Of a DNA stretch of 12,238 nucleotides, positions 1-8,610 are shown piece after piece. The DNA lies in NCBI GenBank assembly GCA_946002045.1, contig CAMFYM010000040.1, forward strand, positions 1 through 12,238, read 5' to 3'. The DNA comes from an uncultured Clostridia bacterium. GTDB taxonomy: Bacteria; Bacillota; Clostridia; Oscillospirales; Acutalibacteraceae. Every line of letters starts with the position of its first letter. The stretch's first letter is position 1. Position numbers and translations under genes: made by a program. The notes under the pieces are model-generated. The model searched no databases. It worked only from the letters and a program-made list of their open reading frames with translations, and was not told where the DNA came from.

Positions 1-43
1 ACCTAAGCCTTCGTCGGCAGCGTCAGATGTGTATAAGAGACAG
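1..43. other. Illumina Nextera adapter contamination at contig end
   Basis: This stretch is synthetic. Bases 11-43 match the 33-base Nextera read-1 transposase adapter exactly; it ends in the mosaic end AGATGTGTATAAGAGACAG. Bases 3-10 (CTAAGCCT) equal the i5 index I know as N508/S508, and bases 1-2 (AC) match the end of the P5 primer arm that precedes the index. The order P5 tail, i5 index, read-1 adapter, insert is that of an untrimmed library molecule. Genomic sequence begins at base 44. On the minus strand the adapter encodes LSLIHI and then a TGA stop at 23-25, which creates a false gene end. The identification rests on remembered adapter sequences but is essentially unambiguous. Confidence 0.98.
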
Positions 44-2260
44 GAATAATATATTGTCTTCCTCTTTAAATAAAAAGTGGATTAAGGCACTGTATCGTCT
101 GCTCTTTTTATCATTTTCAACCATATGCTTGATTGAACCCTCATTACCCACAATGATAAGCAGATTTTTTGCTCTTGTTAAAGCAGTGTAAAACAGATTT
201 CTATATGCAAGTCTTGAAGGAGTGTTAATTGTGGGAATAACTACTGCCTCAAATTCACTGCCCTGACTTTTGTGAACAGTCATTGCATATGCAAGCTCTA
301 TCTCCTTTGCATTATCAAAGGAATACATAGCCTCCTTGTCATCAAATTTAACATTGATAATATCGTTTTCTCTGTCAATACGAGTTAATATTCCTATATC
401 ACCGTTAAAGACACCTGTTCCGTTATCATCATTCTTAAACCAAGGAACATCGTAATTATTCTTGATCTGCATAACCTTGTCACCCTCACGCAAAATATAA
501 CCTCGACTGCGAAGCTCTGCCTTCTCCTGTGAAGGTGGATTAAGTGCCTGCTGCAAAAGAGCGTTAAGATTTTCAGTACCCACCTCGCCCTTACGGCTGG
601 GGCAAAGGACCTGAATATCAAATATAGGATCAAAGCCATATCCGGCAGGTATTCTTTTTGTTACAAGGTTAACAATTTTCCTCGGAGCGTTATATTTTGA
701 ATCCTCTTTAAGCAAAAAGAAATCGGAGTCTGATGAATTATCAAGGACAGGCATTTCACCTGAAACGACCCTATGTGCATTTGACACTATCATACTTTCC
801 ATTGCCTGACGGAAAATCTTATCAAGGCTTATAACACCGATTAAATCGCTTTTTATTAAATCGGCAAGAACATTACCTGCACCCACAGGTGGCAGTTGAT
901 CCTTATCACCCACCATAATTAAACGGCAGGATAAAGGCAACGCATCAAGAAGAGCAGAGAAAACAGTAACATCCACCATTGAAAGCTCATCAACTATTAC
1001 TGCATCACATTCAAGGGGATTTCTTAAATTGTGGCAAAAGGTAGGCTCTGTTGCACCCTCACGGTATTCTACCTCAAGAAGTCGGTGAATAGTTTTAGCC
1101 TCATAGCCTGTAAGCTCGCTCATTCGCTTTGCTGCTCTGCCTGTGGGGGCAGTCAGTGCCACATCAAGCCCCCTGTTCTTCATAAGTGCTATAATTCCCT
1201 TAACTGTGGTGGTTTTACCTGTACCGGGACCACCTGTTAAAATCAGCATACCCTTATTTACTGCAATCTCTATTGCCTGACGCTGTTTATCGTCAAAATG
1301 AATATTATTTGCCTCCTCAAAGGCATAAATCTCTCCGGCAGTAATTTCCTTTTCTGTGGGAGGGAATTCCAGCATAACATTTATGCGTTGAGCTATCGAT
1401 GATTCTGCACGATAAATCTCCGGCAGAAACAGGAAGTCACGACCGTCAATATTTTCCTGCACAAGCATTTTAGCATCGATTGCTGCATCAATGGCTATCT
1501 CTACATCATCCTCGCCACAGTCCAGCAGCGACATTGCAGGCTTAATCATACTGCTTCTGGGAACACAGGTATGACCGTTATGTAAATTATATCTAACTAC
1601 ATACACAACCCCTGCCTGACTTCTGTAATCAAACAACGGCTGATTTTGCATGGAAAAGGCTATTTCGTCGGCTCGTTCAAAGGTAAATCCTATACTGTAG
1701 TTAATAAAAGCGTAGGGATTTTCGGTAATAATATCAAGAGCTTCTGATTTATAAAGATTGTAAGCCTGAAATGCCTCCTCCTGATTAAGTCCCAGCTCTG
1801 CCAGTCCGTTCATTACATCTCGTGCTGCAAATTGCATTTTAAAATCCTGACTGATTTTTTTTGCCTTTGATTTACTGATTCCTTTAATCTCAGCCAAGCG
1901 TTCAGGCTCGTTTTCAATAACATTGAATGTATCAGCACCGAATTTTTCAACAATCTTAACTGCTGTTGCTTCACGAACGCCTTTAATAATTCCACCTGAT
2001 AAAAAGCGCAGCATACCGGACGCATCTGCCGGCAGTGTGCGTTGAAGGCGTAATGCCTTAAACTGTCTGCCAAAGGAGGGATGAATAACCCACTCACCTT
2101 GAAAAACAGCCTCCTCGCCTATCATAATTTCACCCAGCACACCTACAACGGTTACTATTTCGTCACCGGCGTCCACCTCTGTTACTGCAAAGCCTGTGGA
2201 CTGATTATGAAAGGTTATTTCTTCAATTATACCTGTTAAATTTTCAAGCTCTTTTTCCAT
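44..2260 (-). CDS. recD2: RecD2-type ATP-dependent 5'-3' DNA helicase, 3' end cut by the contig edge
   Basis: RecD2 is the RecBC-independent RecD-like superfamily 1B helicase, which unwinds DNA 5'-3' and acts in repair and replication-fork maintenance. The 739 genomic residues show the whole architecture: an N-terminal OB-like region (about 1-75), helix-hairpin-helix segments (about 80-140), then the helicase core with Walker A GGPGTGKT (343-350), Walker B VIVDELSM (421-428), motif III GDKDQLPP (451-458), the motif around AMTVHKSQGSEF (659-670) and FYTALTRAK (690-698). The family is usually about 715-800 residues, so little is missing. The open frame continues six more codons (LSLIHI) to a stop, but these come from the adapter. 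The ATG lies 17 bases after the uvrA stop, with only a weak ribosome binding site, which fits translation as the last visible gene of the uvrB-MATE-uvrA-recD2 operon. Confidence 0.96.
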
Positions 2261-2277
2261 ACTAACTCACTGTAAAT

Positions 2278-5103
2278 TTATTTGGTACCAAGATATTTTT
2301 TTAAATACTGACCTGTATAGGATTTTTCACATTCTGCAATTTCCTCAGGAGTACCTGTGGCGACAATGGTTCCACCACCCTTGCCACCCTCAGGGCCTAA
2401 ATCAATAATATAATCGGCGTTTTTGATTATATCAAGGTTGTGCTCTATGACTACTACTGTATTGCCTGAGTCCACAAGCATATTTAGAACATTAACAAGG
2501 CGATGAACATCGGCAGTGTGAAGTCCTGTTGTAGGTTCATCAAGAATATAAATAGTTTTGCCGGTGCTTCTTTTAGAAAGCTCTGTTGCCAGCTTAACCC
2601 TTTGTGCCTCACCACCGGACAAGGTGGTTGCGCTCTGTCCTATCTTGATATAGCCAAGACCTACTGATGATAATGTTTTAAGCTTTTTATAGATTTTTGG
2701 TTGTTGAGAGAAAAACTCAACACCCTCATCCACTGTCATTTCAAGCACATCAAATATTGTTTTTCCCTTAAACTTAACCTCAAGGGTTTCTCTGTTATAA
2801 CGCTTTCCTCCACAAACCTCACAGGGCACATAAACATCGGCAAGAAAATGCATTTCAATCTTAACAATACCGTCACCCTGACAAGCCTCACATCTGCCAC
2901 CCTTTACATTAAATGAAAAGCGATTAGCCTTGTATCCTCTGTGCTTTGCATCAGGTGTTTGAGCATAAAGCTCACGAATATCATTAAAAACACCTGTATA
3001 TGTTGCAGGATTAGAACGAGGAGTCCTGCCTATTGGTGACTGGTCAATGTTAATAACCTTATCAAGATTATCAACACCTGTCATTTTTTCAAATTTACCT
3101 GCTCTCTTTTTTGCACCGTTAAGCACATTTGACAGGTGCTTATTAAGTATTTCGTTAACAAGGCTTGATTTACCGGAACCGGAAACGCCTGTTACTGCAA
3201 TGAATTTACCTAAAGGAAATTCCACATCAATATTTTTAAGATTATTTTCTGCTGCCTTAAAGATAGTAAGCTTTTTGCCTGTACCTGCTCTTCGTTTTTC
3301 CGGCACAGGAATTGAACGCTTACCACTTAAATACATACCTGTAATTGAGTCCTTACAGTTAATAATATCATCAACGGTGCCACAGGCAATAAGCTCTCCA
3401 CCGTGAACACCTGCACCTGGACCTATGTCAACAATATAATCGGCATTGCGCATAGTATCCTCGTCGTGCTCAACAACTATTAGAGTGTTGCCCAAATCTC
3501 GAAGATGCTTAAGGGTGCCCAAAAGCTTATCGTTATCCCTTTGATGCAAGCCGATTGACGGCTCATCAAGAATATAAAGCACTCCCATAAGTGATGAGCC
3601 TATCTGTGTTGCAAGGCGTATTCTTTGAGCCTCACCACCTGACAGAGTTGCTGCCTCTCGTGAAAGAGAAAGATAATCAAGACCTACTGAATTTAAAAAT
3701 TCAAGTCGCTCCTTTATTTCGTTAATAACAAGGCTACCGATAAGCCTTTGCCTTTCTGTCAGTTGAAGATTGGTAATAAACTCCAGCTCCTCACAAATGG
3801 GCATTTGGCAAAATTCATAAATGTTTTTACCACCTACAGTAACGCTCATTATTTCCGGAATAAGACGAGAGCCGTTACAATCAGGACAGACACAGGTGGT
3901 CATTACTGCCTCAATATCTGCTCTTGACCAATCGGATGTTGTTTCGTTATATCTTCTTTGCAGGTTTGGAATAACACCCTCAAATGTATTCTTGTATGTT
4001 CCTGTACCGTAGGAGGTTACTCTGCTCATAGTCAGCTTTCTGTCACCTGTACCGTAAAGTATTGCGTTAATTGCTTCTGTTGATAACATTTCAATAGGAA
4101 CATCAAGAGAAAAGTTGTACTCCTTTGCAAGACCCTCGTAATACATTTTTGCAATAGAGCCGTCGTTAATATTCCAGCCTGATGCTTTTATTGCACCTTG
4201 GTTTATAGACAGCTTTTTATTAGGAATTACAAGCTGTGGCGAAATCTCCTTATATGAGCCAAGACCACCACACTTTTTGCAGGCACCGAAGGGATTATTG
4301 AAGGAAAACATCCTTGGGCTCATTTCCTCAATTACGGCACCGTGCTCCGGACAGGCATAATTTAGAGAATACAATTCCTCCTTGCCACCTATAACATCAA
4401 TAATAACTGTTCCGTCTGTTAAGTGGGTAGCAGTTTCTATTGAATCGGTAAGTCTTGATTTTATACTATCGTTAATAACAAGTCGGTCAACAATAACCTC
4501 GATGCTGTGCTTTTTATTTTTATCAAGCTTAATTTCTTCGGAAAGGTCATAAACAGCACCGTCAATGCGAACACGAACAAAGCCTGATTTGCGAATTGAA
4601 TCAAGCTCCTTGGTGTATTCACCCTTACGACCTCTAACAATAGGTGCCATTACCTGTATTTTTGTTTTATCTTCAAGCCTTAGTACATCGTCAACAATTT
4701 GGTCAACTGTTTGCTGTGTGATTTCTCTGCCACACTTTGTGCAATGAGGAGTACCGATACGGGCATATAAAAGACGGAGATAATCATATATTTCCGTAAC
4801 AGTACCAACTGTTGAACGAGGGTTACGGCTGGTTGTTTTTTGGTCTATTGAAATAGCAGGAGATAAGCCGTCAATATAGTCAACATCCGGCTTTTCCATT
4901 TGACCTAAAAACTGCCTTGCATATGATGACAGGGATTCAACATATCTACGCTGACCTTCGGCATAAATTGTATCAAAGGCAAGGCTTGATTTACCTGAGC
5001 CTGAAAGACCTGTAAATACCACAAGCTTATCTCGTGGAATTTCTACATCAATATTTTTAAGATTATGCTCTCTTGCACCTTTAACTACAATATTTTTAAT
5101 CAA
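2278..5103 (-). CDS. uvrA: UvrA, excinuclease ABC subunit A
   Basis: UvrA is the damage-sensing ATPase of nucleotide excision repair; its dimer loads UvrB at lesions in cytoplasmic DNA. With a TTG start it has 941 residues, the normal family length. It shows two ABC modules: Walker A GLSGSGKS (32-39) with signature LSGGE (487-491) and Walker B ILDEP (511-515); then Walker A GVSGSGKS (639-646), a second LSGGE near 828 and ILDEPTTGLH near 853. The C-terminal zinc site is C738, C741, C761 and C764. The first zinc site appears to be C251, H254, C275 and C278. A GTG at 5151 would add 16 residues (MQQVLKALREKGGENP) unlike the family N-terminus and has AAGGAGG directly against it. The TTG at 5103 begins at the usual IKNIVVKGAREHNL and has AAGGAGGGG eight bases upstream. 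It overlaps the MATE stop by eight bases. Confidence 0.97.
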   Translation of the reverse strand: MIKNIVVKGAREHNLKNIDVEIPRDKLVVFTGLSGSGKSSLAFDTIYAEGQRRYVESLSSYARQFLGQMEKPDVDYIDGLSPAISIDQKTTSRNPRSTVGTVTEIYDYLRLLYARIGTPHCTKCGREITQQTVDQIVDDVLRLEDKTKIQVMAPIVRGRKGEYTKELDSIRKSGFVRVRIDGAVYDLSEEIKLDKNKKHSIEVIVDRLVINDSIKSRLTDSIETATHLTDGTVIIDVIGGKEELYSLNYACPEHGAVIEEMSPRMFSFNNPFGACKKCGGLGSYKEISPQLVIPNKKLSINQGAIKASGWNINDGSIAKMYYEGLAKEYNFSLDVPIEMLSTEAINAILYGTGDRKLTMSRVTSYGTGTYKNTFEGVIPNLQRRYNETTSDWSRADIEAVMTTCVCPDCNGSRLIPEIMSVTVGGKNIYEFCQMPICEELEFITNLQLTERQRLIGSLVINEIKERLEFLNSVGLDYLSLSREAATLSGGEAQRIRLATQIGSSLMGVLYILDEPSIGLHQRDNDKLLGTLKHLRDLGNTLIVVEHDEDTMRNADYIVDIGPGAGVHGGELIACGTVDDIINCKDSITGMYLSGKRSIPVPEKRRAGTGKKLTIFKAAENNLKNIDVEFPLGKFIAVTGVSGSGKSSLVNEILNKHLSNVLNGAKKRAGKFEKMTGVDNLDKVINIDQSPIGRTPRSNPATYTGVFNDIRELYAQTPDAKHRGYKANRFSFNVKGGRCEACQGDGIVKIEMHFLADVYVPCEVCGGKRYNRETLEVKFKGKTIFDVLEMTVDEGVEFFSQQPKIYKKLKTLSSVGLGYIKIGQSATTLSGGEAQRVKLATELSKRSTGKTIYILDEPTTGLHTADVHRLVNVLNMLVDSGNTVVVIEHNLDIIKNADYIIDLGPEGGKGGGTIVATGTPEEIAECEKSYTGQYLKKYLGTK

Positions 5104-6520
5104 TGGGTTTTCCCCTCCTTTTTCTCTTAAAGCTTTCAAGACCTGCTGCACCCTCCTTGGTAACAGGCTTAATCCATTTGTTGGAAAGATAATATTTTAA
5201 GCACAAAATATTTTTTGGTATATCCTCAAATATATACATAATGGCAAAGGCTGCAACAAAAGGAACCTTAAAAGCTAAAACGGAAATAATTGTTGCAGGC
5301 ACTGACAATGCCCATAAGCATATAAGCTCATATTTTGCACCTGTAATTGTATCACCACCTGAACGGAATATTGATACAATTTCAAGATACGGCATCATTC
5401 TAAAGGGAAATGCTACTGCGTAAATTATCATCAGCGTACGAGCAGTTGAAATAGTTAAAGCACTGATATTATCGCTCATATTAAAAATATTAACAAGCTG
5501 ATTTCTAAACACAATAATGAAAACGGAAATAATTACTGCCAATGCAGGAACGATGACCATAAATCTTTTTGAGTCCCCAAGACCTCTGTCAACATTGCCC
5601 TTGCCGATAGATTTTCCTATCATAACAGAGGAGGCACTGCATATGCCGATAAAAATAACAAAGGCAATATTTTCAAAGCTTCTTACAATAGTAAGAGCTG
5701 AAAAATACTCATATCCCATATTGCCAAAAACAATATTATACACAAATGTACCTAAGCCCCACATACTTTCATTAAGAACAACAGGAGTAGCCTTAGATAT
5801 ATAGGCAGATATTTCGTCCCTTGAAAATTTGAAATATTCTCTTTTATTGGTGGTTAATATATTTTTTTGAACAAAGGATATTACAATAATGATAAACAGA
5901 CCCAGCCAAGCAGAAGTAACGGTTGCTAACGCAGCGCCCTTGATGCCCATTTTTGCAAAGCCGAATTTGCCGAAAATCATACAATAATCAAGAAAAATGT
6001 TCAAAATAGTTGTAAAGCCTGAGGCATACATCGGCAGCTTTACATTTTCTACTGCACGAAGAATTGAGGCTAAAACATTGGTCATTGCAATCGGCAAAAA
6101 CGAAAATGCAACTACTTTTAAATACTCCGAGCCTGCACTGATAACCTCTTTGTCTGAATTAAAAATTCTTACTATCATTTGAGGAAATGACAGACTGACT
6201 ACTGTAAAAATCAGTGAAACAATAAGTGCAAAGGCGATTGATATACCACCGATATGCCTGATTTTCTTTAAATCCTTAATTCCCCAAAACTGAGAAATAA
6301 ACAATGTTGCAGCAGAGCAAATGCCCACAAGCACCATGTTCATCAGCCAAGACCACTGCCCCATCATACCAACTGATGAAAGAGCAACAGTACCAAGACT
6401 GCTAACCAGCAATGTATCTGCCAAAACAAATGAGCTTGTTAAAAGATTTTGCAATGCAACAGGCACTGTTAGCTTAATTGCAGTTTTCCAAAAGCCCTTA
6501 TCATTGAATAGTTTTAACAT
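5096..6520 (-). CDS. MATE-family multidrug/toxin efflux transporter inside the uvr operon
   Basis: This 474-residue protein is an integral membrane transporter of the MATE family, which exports cationic drugs or metabolites using a Na+ or H+ gradient. The substrate cannot be read from sequence. It is strongly hydrophobic, with about a dozen predicted membrane segments in two related halves. Family-like stretches are LTVPVALQNLLTSSFVLADT (17-36), LRAVENVKLPMYASG (154-168), MGIKGAALATV (191-201), a glutamate in LNESMWGLG (249-257) and FRSGGDT (385-391). The tail is basic (FKRKRRGKPID). It starts seven bases after the uvrB stop with only a weak ribosome binding site, and its stop codon overlaps the uvrA start. 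It is therefore co-transcribed with the repair genes and probably translationally coupled to both. DinF, another MATE protein, is linked to SOS genes elsewhere, but this protein should not be called DinF without a phylogeny. Confidence 0.93.
   Translation of the reverse strand: MLKLFNDKGFWKTAIKLTVPVALQNLLTSSFVLADTLLVSSLGTVALSSVGMMGQWSWLMNMVLVGICSAATLFISQFWGIKDLKKIRHIGGISIAFALIVSLIFTVVSLSFPQMIVRIFNSDKEVISAGSEYLKVVAFSFLPIAMTNVLASILRAVENVKLPMYASGFTTILNIFLDYCMIFGKFGFAKMGIKGAALATVTSAWLGLFIIIVISFVQKNILTTNKREYFKFSRDEISAYISKATPVVLNESMWGLGTFVYNIVFGNMGYEYFSALTIVRSFENIAFVIFIGICSASSVMIGKSIGKGNVDRGLGDSKRFMVIVPALAVIISVFIIVFRNQLVNIFNMSDNISALTISTARTLMIIYAVAFPFRMMPYLEIVSIFRSGGDTITGAKYELICLWALSVPATIISVLAFKVPFVAAFAIMYIFEDIPKNILCLKYYLSNKWIKPVTKEGAAGLESFKRKRRGKPID
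5112..5120 (-). promoter_or_regulatory. Ribosome binding site that decides the uvrA TTG start
   Basis: The minus strand reads AAGGAGGGG, then eight bases, then TTG. The site lies inside the last codons of the MATE gene, so ribosomes ending that gene could reinitiate on uvrA. The competing GTG at 5151 has no correctly spaced site. Confidence 0.85.
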
Positions 6521-6527
6521 TGAAAAT

Positions 6528-8480
6528 TTATTTTTCCAGCTCTGCTATTTGGTCACGCAGGAATGCAGCGTGCTCAAATTCAAGCATACGAGCAGCCTCC
6601 TTCATTTCTTTTGTAAGTCTTGTAATAAGCATCTGCTTATCCTTCTTTGACAGCTTCTTCTTTTTGCCGTCAATACTTTCCTTTGATGTTATTTCAATAA
6701 TTTGATGAACATCCTTTTTGATTGTTTTTGGAGTTATGCCGTGCTGCTTGTTATATTCCTCCTGAATACCACGACGGCGCACTGTTTCGGTAATAGCTCT
6801 TTCCATTGACGGAGTAACGCTGTCTGCATACATAATAACCTCGCCGTTTTCATTACGGGCAGCACGGCCTATTGTTTGCACCAGTGATGTTTCCGAACGC
6901 AGGAAGCCTTCCTTATCAGCATCAAGTATTGCTACTAACGAAACCTCCGGTATATCAAGACCCTCACGCAAAAGGTTAATGCCGACTAATACGTCAAACT
7001 CGCCAAGTCTTAAATCACGAATAATCTCCATTCGTTCAATAGTATCGACATCGTGGTGCATATAACGGACCTTTACGCCAAAGCCTTCAAGGTATTTTGT
7101 TAAATCCTCAGCCATAGCCTTTGTGAGCGTTGTTACAAGGACTCTTTCATTTTTCTCGGCTCGTAGGTTTATTTCGGACAAAAGGTCGTCCATTTGGTCC
7201 TCAGTTGGCTTTACGGTAATAATCGGGTCTAACAGACCTGTTGGTCTTATAACCTGCTCCACAACCTGTGTGCTTTTTTCCTTTTCAAACTCACCCGGTG
7301 TTGCAGATGTAAACACAACCTGATTTATTTTTTTATAAAACTCATCAAACATTAACGGTCTGTTATCCATTGCAGACGGAAGTCTAAAGCCGTATTCAAC
7401 AAGGCTTTCCTTTCTCGCTCTGTCGCCGGCATACATACCACGAACCTGTGGCAGCATAACATGGCTTTCGTCACAGAACAAAAGAAAATCATCAGGGAAA
7501 TAATCAAGGAGAGTAAAGGGTGGCTCACCTGTTTTTCTGCCTGTTAAAACGGCAGAATAATTTTCTATACCCTTACAGAAGCCTGTTTCACGGAGCATTT
7601 CTATATCGTTCATAGTACGCTCCTTTATTCTCTGTGCCTCAAGGAGCTTTCCCTTTTCCTCAAAATAAGCAACACGCTCCACCATTTCGTTATATATTTT
7701 TTCAATAGCGATATTCAGCTTTTCCATACCAACAACATAATGTGAAGCTGGATAAAGACAAACATGGGAAAGCACACCCTCAACCTTACCTGTTAAGGGC
7801 TGAATTTCACATATTCTGTCTATTTCGTCGCCGAAAAATTCAATACGAACAGCAGTGCCTGATGATCCTGCCGGGAATACCTCAAGAGTATCCCCTCGTA
7901 CTTTGAATTTGTTACGAACAAAGTTAATGTCGTTTCTTTCGTACTGAATAGAAACCAGCTTTTCTATCAAAGCATCCCTGCCATACTCCATACCTGTACG
8001 CAGAGAAATAACCATACTCCTATAATCAATAGGGTCACCGATAGAGTAAATACAGGATACAGAGGCAACAATAATTACATCTCGTCTTTCAAACAATGCT
8101 GCTGTTGCCGAATGACGAAGCTTGTCAATCTCGTCATTGATTGAGGAGTCCTTTTCTATATAAGTATCTGTTGTGGGAACATATGCCTCAGGCTGATAAT
8201 AATCATAGTAGGATACAAAATATTCCACAGCATTATTAGGAAAAAACTCACGGAATTCGCTGCAAAGCTGGGCAGCAAGGGTTTTGTTGTGAGCAAGCAC
8301 AAGAGTCGGTTTGTTAACTCTTTCAATAATATTAGCCATAGTAAAGGTTTTACCGGAGCCTGTGACACCCATAAGCGTTTGCTCCTTATCGCCGTTTTTT
8401 ATACCCTTTACCAACGCATCAATGGCTTGTGGCTGATCGCCTGTGGGCTTAAACCTGCTGACTAATTTAAACTTGTCCAT
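6528..8480 (-). CDS. uvrB: UvrB, excinuclease ABC subunit B
   Basis: UvrB is the helicase-like subunit that UvrA loads on damaged DNA; it verifies the lesion and recruits UvrC for incision. The 650-residue protein is full length. It has Walker A GVTGSGKT (38-45), the damage-probing beta-hairpin YYDYYQPEAYVP (91-102), DESH (337-340), the motif VI segment QTIGRAARN (535-543) and a C-terminal UVR motif (about 613-648) that would contact UvrC. A GTG at 8489 would add three residues (MLC). The ATG at 8480 is preferred because AGAGGTAGG ends eight bases before it and the protein then begins MDKFKLVS as is usual. It is the first gene of the repair operon, directly behind its own sigma-A promoter. 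uvrC is not in the window. Confidence 0.98.
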   Translation of the reverse strand: MDKFKLVSRFKPTGDQPQAIDALVKGIKNGDKEQTLMGVTGSGKTFTMANIIERVNKPTLVLAHNKTLAAQLCSEFREFFPNNAVEYFVSYYDYYQPEAYVPTTDTYIEKDSSINDEIDKLRHSATAALFERRDVIIVASVSCIYSIGDPIDYRSMVISLRTGMEYGRDALIEKLVSIQYERNDINFVRNKFKVRGDTLEVFPAGSSGTAVRIEFFGDEIDRICEIQPLTGKVEGVLSHVCLYPASHYVVGMEKLNIAIEKIYNEMVERVAYFEEKGKLLEAQRIKERTMNDIEMLRETGFCKGIENYSAVLTGRKTGEPPFTLLDYFPDDFLLFCDESHVMLPQVRGMYAGDRARKESLVEYGFRLPSAMDNRPLMFDEFYKKINQVVFTSATPGEFEKEKSTQVVEQVIRPTGLLDPIITVKPTEDQMDDLLSEINLRAEKNERVLVTTLTKAMAEDLTKYLEGFGVKVRYMHHDVDTIERMEIIRDLRLGEFDVLVGINLLREGLDIPEVSLVAILDADKEGFLRSETSLVQTIGRAARNENGEVIMYADSVTPSMERAITETVRRRGIQEEYNKQHGITPKTIKKDVHQIIEITSKESIDGKKKKLSKKDKQMLITRLTKEMKEAARMLEFEHAAFLRDQIAELEK

Positions 8481-8514
8481 ACATAACACCTACCTCTGCT
8501 GAAAGAAAATTTTC

Positions 8515-8535
8515 GCATATAGAGTTATTATATGC
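8515..8535. repeat. Perfect 7-bp inverted repeat over the uvrB -10 region (candidate operator)
   Basis: GCATATA (8515-8521) and TATATGC (8529-8535) are exact reverse complements separated by seven bases. They cover the -10 hexamer and likely transcription start of the uvr operon, where a repressor would block initiation. A second palindrome, GAAAATTTTC, lies at 8505-8514. Neither matches the GAAC-N4-GTTC core of the Bacillus/Clostridium LexA box. Both are AT-rich, so chance or a weak transcript hairpin remain possible. Confidence 0.45.
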
Positions 8536-8555
8536 TATTTATATAAAAAAGTAAA
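8527..8555 (-). promoter_or_regulatory. Sigma-A promoter of the uvrB-MATE-uvrA-recD2 operon
   Basis: On the minus strand there is a -35 TTTACT (8550-8555), a 17-base spacer and a -10 TATAAT (8527-8532), about 47 bases before the uvrB ATG. It lies just past the terminator of the xre gene, so the repair operon appears to be an independent transcription unit. Confidence 0.85.
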
Positions 8556-8572
8556 GCACAAAAATAATCTGC

Positions 8573-8600
8573 AAAAAAAGCAGGTCAAAGACCTGCTTTT
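8573..8600 (-). terminator. Rho-independent terminator of the xre gene
   Basis: AAAAGCAGGT (8576-8585) and ACCTGCTTTT (8591-8600) form a perfect 10-bp stem around a five-base loop. On the minus strand the hairpin is followed by an unbroken run of seven T (the stem's last four plus three more). It begins ten bases after the xre stop and ends before the uvrB promoter. Confidence 0.9.
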
Positions 8601-8610
8601 GAAATTTATT

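Noticed and set aside
23..43. Residues LSLIHI as the natural end of RecD2
   Set aside because: They are encoded by the Nextera adapter, not by the genome; the coding region is annotated only to base 44.
5104..5151. GTG at 5151 as the uvrA start
   Set aside because: It adds 16 residues unlike the family, and its AAGGAGG abuts the codon; the TTG at 5103 has the right spacing and gives the usual length of 941.
8481..8489. GTG at 8489 as the uvrB start
   Set aside because: The ribosome binding site would touch the codon; the ATG at 8480 gives the usual MDKFKLVS start with proper spacing.
8490..8610. LexA box in front of uvrB
   Set aside because: No GAAC-N4-GTTC core is present; the palindromes there differ, so they are reported only as unassigned.
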